Source: Mesocentrotus franciscanus
Taxonomy: Eukaryota > Echinodermata > Echinoidea > Camarodonta > Strongylocentrotidae
Direction of reading: 5' to 3'
DNA: 64,000 nt
Assembly (NCBI GenBank): GCA_037976565.1
Contig: CP137684.1
Span: forward strand, 21,862,814 to 21,926,813
In this document: piece after piece, positions 58,997-64,000 of the stretch
Numbering within the stretch: position 1 is the first letter of the stretch
How the letters are laid out: the number at the start of each line of letters is the position of its first letter
The notes under the pieces: model-generated
Databases searched by the model: none
What the model was told of the DNA's origin: nothing
Seen by the model: only the letters and a program-made list of their open reading frames with translations
Made by a program: the position numbers and the translations under genes

Positions 58997-59121
58997 GAAA
59001 GGGGGGATGTAGTAATATGTCTTATATGCATGAGCTACTATATAGGCCTACGCAGTGACGTAGCTAACGTCATAATGTATACGCGTACAGCATATCTCGC
59101 TTATATTTGATCATGGCGGTC

Positions 59122-59870
59122 CCGGTGTGACAAGGATAATTGACCCGCTAGGGATAATTGGCAGTGACGTCAGCTGGGCAGATATCCCTAGAAAAATCCA
59201 GGGATAATTGGCAGCGCTCAGGGATTTTTGTCAACGTCATTTTATTGATATCGATAATGCACACTGGCGCGCGCGCACGCTCTCAAATCGAACATACAGT
59301 ATACGTACGGGAGTACGAGTGTTTGACATGATAGATATGCCGCACGATGTGAATTGTCTCCGTTCAAGGGTTCTTAGGAAATTAATTCATATTTTTGTTT
59401 AACAGAAAGCAGTTGTTTGGTTTATTTGAGTAAATTGCAGTTAACCTCCACGGCTTTACTTGTATGTTGTCACTTTCCATATATTTTCGATGAGATTTAA
59501 TTTGTCTCAGGATCAAAGTCTTGAGGTTGGAGGGTGTCCCCCGATGATGGGCCCATATACATGATATATATATATATATATCACTTATAAGACAATTAGC
59601 TCTAAAACAAACAAAAAATAAACATATTCGTCACGCTTTATATCACCCGACTTAAGATTATTCTACATCATTCGCCAAATGATTTTTATGAGCAAATAAT
59701 CCACATTGGAAATCGATTCACAAGATGGACACTAATCCCTGTGCCTGGACATTTATCCCTAGAGGTGCACCAGTGATAATCGTCCAACGGAGCGTTGTGG
59801 ACAGATATCCCTTGATTTATCTAGGGATAATTGGCACCGGACACGTGGACAATTATCCCTATCACACCGG
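59122..59870. mobile_element. ~750-bp MITE with CCGGTGTGA ends and internal GGGATAATTGG repeats
   Basis: The left end CCGGTGTGACAAGGATAATT matches the inverse of the right end AATTATCCCTATCACACCGG. AGGGATAATTGG recurs close to both ends (59155, 59205, 59825) with ATATCCCT in inverse orientation. No protein. A (TA)n run lies at 59565-59582. Confidence 0.8.
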
Positions 59871-59880
59871 CCTCCCGGCC

Positions 59881-60336
59881 CGCGTATTTTTTATTTACAC
59901 GGCAGCGAGGGGAAAAGCTCGATTAATTCCAATGAAACCGCTCGCGGAGAGTCTAGTCTGTATGATGATTGTGTGTTGTTGGTACGTGGCCGTGTGAATG
60001 TATCAGGTTCACGCTCGCTGTGCCATGGTGTCGCATATAATGATTTCTGCTGTTATATTCATATTCAACTACAAGCGCAAAGTTATAAATATAAATGTTT
60101 TTTACAGATAATTAATTGTAAGAGTTGTAAGATTGTATTGACTCTATCGACCCCCTCTCGACCGGTATGAGAGCTAGTTCAAACCCCGGGTTCAAACATA
60201 TTTACCACGGGGATTCCATAATACAATGCACTAGCTGCACTGCGCTGTAATCCAGTCTAGTCTAGACTCTCCGCGAGCGGTTTCATTGGAATTAATCGAG
60301 CTTTTCCCCTCGCTACCGTGTAAATAAAAAATACGC
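59881..60336. mobile_element. ~456-bp element with ~80-bp TIRs
   Basis: The left arm 59881-59960 (CGCGTATTTTTTATTTACAC ... GGAGAGTCTAGTCT) is almost the exact inverse of the right arm 60255-60336 (AGTCTAGACTCTCCGCGAGC ... TAAAAAATACG). It adjoins the previous element. Confidence 0.85.
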
Positions 60337-60386
60337 TCCCAGCCCAGCCAGTTGTGTTGCCGGTGTTATTCACCTAATAAAATAAA

Positions 60387-60883
60387 AAGGCCTATAAAAA
60401 AAAACATGCTGTATTGCTCTTTAGGTGCCAAAACATGGGTCGGTCGGTCGGAAATCTTTTTTTTTTATAACTTTTTTTGTTATAACTTTTTTTTTTAGTG
60501 CCTTCAAAATGTGTCATGAATAAAGTGTTGTGAGCCTTTCCGTAGAAAACTCTAAACAGCGACCGTCGCCCCCAATAAAAACCGGGAACGTCGCCCAAAT
60601 CTCCCAGGTTTCTAGCTGGAGCAGTGCATGGTAAATACACGTACACGAGGCCGGGGTCTACTTGCATGCGCTAGTAGGATTTTGAAACTAGGGCAGAAGA
60701 CGACTGAGAATTTGGGAATAATTTGATGATTTTATGCATTTTTATCCCATTTAAACAAACAAAATACATACTTTTTTATTCATTAAAAAAAAAAAAAAAA
60801 AAACAGTGAAAAAAACCCCCCGTAGATTTACAGATTTTTTGGTCGGTCGCAAAGGGCAATACAACATCTTTTTTTTAGGCCTT
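60387..60883. mobile_element. ~497-bp MITE with AAGGCCTA ends
   Basis: Left AAGGCCTATAAAAAAAAACA, TGCTGTATTGCTCTTT and GGTCGGTCGG; the inverted right end has CCGACC, AAGGGCAATACAACAT, TTTTTTTTAGGCCTT. Poly-T/poly-A runs lie inside. Confidence 0.8.
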
Positions 60884-60899
60884 ACGTTGATGTTGAACT

Positions 60900-62400
60900 T
60901 TATACCAAAGTGTGCTCGGACTTATTAATGCTTGTTTGACAACCACTACCAGGATCCGATTGCAAGCGGGCAAGACGAGTCGGTTAAAAATTACCATTCA
61001 AGTTTAATGGCTAAATTTTATTTAATAACAAACCATGAAGCATGAATATGATTCCTGTTGCCCGAAAACACAAAACTAATACTAAGTAGGCCTACCGCCT
61101 AGATTTAGACTTTGTAACTAAATAGACCTAGAATAGACCCTAGAATAATAGCCGAGATCTAGATAAAAAATATTATGAGCAAGCAAAATTAGTAGACTAT
61201 TATCTGGCCCGATATTATATTTTGTCTTCACTATTTCAAACAGATTTGACTTGATTTGCATGAATTTCTCCCTCGTCTGTGAATTACCATGATTTATGAG
61301 AATCTGGACAGCCGCGGCCGCCGGGTATCCCTGCCCCAACCAGCCCGCCGGCCAGACTCACACACGATACGATACACCCTCACACAGCGAATGCACAATC
61401 TTAAAAGTGTTGTGTTACTAATAATCTTGAGGCAAGCGATAATTTCGCTGAGGTAGAGGAAAGGTAATATTGGAATGTAAAGATACATAACAGCATATTC
61501 CTACCATTACAATGTTTCCTGAGACAGAAAAATGAACTTAATAACGAGAAGTTATCAGGCGATCGTACGCCTTCGGTTCGTAAAAAATATATTCTTCTTG
61601 CAAGGGAAATAAACTTTATTCAATAGAACAGCTATCAAAATACTCAAAATGTCCATGTTTCCTGTCATGACTGTGCTGATAAAAGCATAATTAATACATA
61701 AAATGACAATTTTATCTAAGATGAGGGATTTTAGATCATGAAATCATGAGGGGTAAAAAGTGGGTAGAGCTGTCCGCCGAAGCACCCCACACTGGACAAC
61801 TCGACCTGGTCGAGTTGTCCAGGGTATTGTGCGAGTTGTCCAGGGTCGGGCTGTCTTTGGGTCGGGTTTTCTGGACCCCACTCAATAGTGTCTGACAGTA
61901 AAGTCTAGAAAGTAAACGGGTTTCCTTGCATAATTTGAATACTAGGACACTGCTCTAGTGGAACGTTTAAATTTCACAGATAGGACATAGATCTACGTGA
62001 CATAGTTCCTGCAAAGTTCTACAGAATTTGATGTTGGCTGCAAATGGGACATATACCTTTAAATAAGTATTGAAAATTGTAACCCCTTGAGCATTTTCAA
62101 GTGCGATAGGGATTACCATTTAAGTTGTTGACAATGTAAAATAAATCAAATTGTGCTTCTGATGTGAAATTCACAATGTAAAAATTTATTTCAATAGAGA
62201 AGCAATAACATCAACCTGTACAGTTTAATGCACAGCCATCATAAGTCCTTTCGTTGAAAAAAAGATTTACATTTAAGATTTTATCTATTCTATATAAAGT
62301 ACATGTAGTGTTTACAAAAAGTACACAATGAACAATGAACAGTTACTATTCTACTATGCATAAATAATGGTTGAAATTTAACACACGGTTTAACAAACTT
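60900..62400. other. 1.5 kb without recognised gene
   Basis: AT-rich. Short inverted words CTGGACAACTCG / CGAGTTGTCCAG cluster at 61794-61843. ORFs of 64-73 codons show no domain pattern. Confidence 0.4.
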
Positions 62401-62414
62401 TAAATCTATATGAA

Positions 62415-62531
62415 CATAACCCATGGTCTAAAATTAGCGCAAAATAAGCGTGGCACAGTCAGAGGTCCGATGTAAGACGCGCGTAAGGCACGGTACGCTT
62501 AATTTGCGCTAATTTTAAAGCATGGGTTATG
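62415..62531. mobile_element. Foldback MITE (CATAACCCATG ends)
   Basis: CATAACCCATGGTCTAAAAT, TAGCGCAAAATAAGCGTG pairs with TACGCTTAATTTGCGCTA, ATTTTAAAGCATGGGTTATG. About 117 bp. Confidence 0.82.
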
Positions 62532-62596
62532 TAAATGAGGGTTTAAATATGATATCCACAATACATAATTATTTTGAGTAGTGCCTTAAATTAACC

Positions 62597-63315
62597 CTAA
62601 TAAGGCCGGCGGGGCATTATGCCCCCCCCCCCCCTCCGCGATTTTTCTGATTGTTCGGGAACGCATACGGATGGCGCCCCGCCGCTTCATGACCTTTTTC
62701 TTTCAAATCTTGCGCATCTTCTAAAACAATTTTTTTGTTGAAAATCGGACCTACCGTTACAAAGTCACGTGACCTTTTGTCTTTATATGTCGGCCCGAAA
62801 ATCGCACATTTTCGTGATTTGTGTACAAAACATATGGAAATATCATTTTTCCTAAAAAGAGATAAAACATTGGTTATTTGGTCTTGTTTAAAGTTTAGGT
62901 GTTTGTTTTGGGGGTCAAAATAGTTGAATTATAGTTGGAAATGAAATAAAACAACAAAAACAATGAAATACATAAGTTAAAAAAACAATGAAATACATAA
63001 GAAATTATCAAAACAAGAGATAACATAAGGAATAACCTGGCTCCTCCAATTTTTTTTGTCGTATTATTATTCCAAATGGTCTAACAAATATATGTAGTGA
63101 AAAAGAAAGGTTAAATATGAAGAATATATGATTTATGGGTAAAAATGTAAATTTTGTTGACCTTATTTGCATAAATAAAATGGGTAAATTTTTCAAAAAA
63201 TTGAAATTACCATAGTATTCTATACACTTCAATTGACATGCATGCAAATTTTCGCGGCGATCGGCCGTTTCACGGCCGAGATCTTAGGGGCAAAATGGCC
63301 CCCCGGCCGTATTAA
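62597..63315. mobile_element. ~720-bp element with TAATAAGGCCGGCGGGGCAT ends
   Basis: The left TAATAAGGCCGGCGGGGCAT and the inverted right TAATACGGCCGGGGGGCCAT are imperfect TIRs ending in GCCCC runs. A TTAA lies just outside the left end. The interior is AT-rich and has no transposase. Confidence 0.7.
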
Positions 63316-63774
63316 GACCTCAAATAGCCCGGCCTTTTTGAGTAAAGGGAGAGGGCGTTTATGAGAAAAGCAGAGATTTATCATTTTGGTTTGTACACGA
63401 AAAACGGGAGAGGTGGTCCCAGGCTTTCCGTCAAAATCCAGTGCATATAGGGCAGTGACCTAATCGCCAATTAGCTTTAGAGATCTCATATTCCAAACAC
63501 TCTAAACATTTTAAGTTTGTTGCTATTGGTCCGAATTGTTTCAAACTTTCGCCATTCTGGCTCTCTTATAAATTTCCGCTTTCATATACAAATGAACTTA
63601 GTAGAAAGATTGAACTATCTCTTTGTTGGCCGACAGGCCTAGACATATAGCCGCTCTAAATGATCAATTGCAGTTGTTAATATTGTAGCGAAATGGTGAT
63701 TTTTAACCATCTGTCACAAAGACTTTAATTATAGTACTGTCATGAGGGACATGAACAAGTGTCGATTCTTGATA

Positions 63775-63864
63775 ACAATGATAGTAATAATAGAACTAGT
63801 AATAATAATGATACTACTACTAATAATAATAAAAATCATAATCGTAATAATAAAAATGATGATA

Positions 63865-63916
<52 letters not shown>
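63775..63916. repeat. (AAT)n trinucleotide microsatellite
   Basis: TAATAATAATAA run, interrupted at the 5' side. The window then ends in AT-rich sequence. Confidence 0.95.
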
Positions 63917-63918
<2 letters not shown>

Positions 63919-64000
63919 TATCGATCTTCTTTATACCGTCATACTTTGTTTTCATAATGTACAAACAAATCAAAATTAAATTACAATAAAGATGTGACAC

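Larger units (their letters stand above)
55560..59010 (+). mobile_element. Ty3/gypsy LTR-retrotransposon, pol region only, frame-broken
   Basis: Order RT, RNase H, integrase, then a short post-integrase domain is typical of Ty3/gypsy. Frames are broken near 56020, 56437, 56690-56756, 57345, 57745-57815 and 57990. No gag or protease before 55560. After the last pol frame (58313), about 680 nt without coding lead to the polypurine tract GAAAGGGGGGA (58997-59007), followed by TGTAGTAATATGTC at 59008, the expected start of a 3' LTR. A 5' LTR was not seen. Described only as found. Confidence 0.85.

Noticed and set aside
59150..59840. Homing-endonuclease-like TAGGGATAA sites
   Set aside because: Only the 9-bp core is shared; the rest of the 18-bp I-SceI site is absent and the words belong to MITE ends.

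Overview
This is metazoan genomic DNA. Coding exons are short and carry GT-AG introns, and most of the sequence is AT-rich and full of transposon remnants, tRNA-derived SINEs, foldback/MITE elements and simple repeats. An Apaf-1 orthologue with vertebrate-like NB-ARC/WD40 architecture, a gustatory-receptor-like 7TM gene, a secreted C-type lectin and this repeat repertoire suggest a marine invertebrate deuterostome, most likely an echinoderm such as a sea urchin. The species is inferred, not proven.

Layout. (1) 381-20455, + strand: the 3' four fifths of an Apaf-1-like gene. I placed 19 exons, from the Walker B (kinase-2) exon to the stop codon. They join in frame to 3028 nt (about 1008 residues). 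The CARD and P-loop exons lie upstream of the window. The second half is built of WD40 blades, mostly one blade per phase-0 exon. Its introns hold SINEs, LINE tails, foldback elements and a 1.86-kb DNA transposon. (2) 20456-31216: 3' flank, MITEs, a telomere-like minisatellite, a hAT MITE with a clean 8-bp target duplication, a SINE, and a 2.9-kb inverted-repeat-bounded element filled with about 12 satellite units. (3) 31764-36248, - strand: a secreted C-type lectin domain gene with a Ser/Thr-rich tail exon. (4) 36249-44240: gene-poor, with SINE and LINE 3' ends. (5) 44245-47489, - strand: a complete two-exon 473-residue multi-pass membrane protein, best read as a gustatory-receptor-like (GRL) protein. 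(6) 49560-54010, - strand: a decayed Tx1/L1-like LINE. (7) 55560-59010, + strand: a decayed Ty3/gypsy pol region ending at a polypurine tract. (8) 59122-63315: a cluster of inverted-repeat elements, then simple repeats.

The three host genes are not an operon and show no evident functional linkage. The most notable structural theme is repeated local tandem duplication at exon edges of the Apaf-1 gene: an eight-copy Walker B acceptor array, a four-copy partial exon series in one intron, and a duplicated terminal exon. All copies I could read carry stops or have lost splice sites, apart from the one that fits the conserved protein. I found no CRISPR, genuine tRNA or rRNA gene. Nothing here proves an entirely new system.
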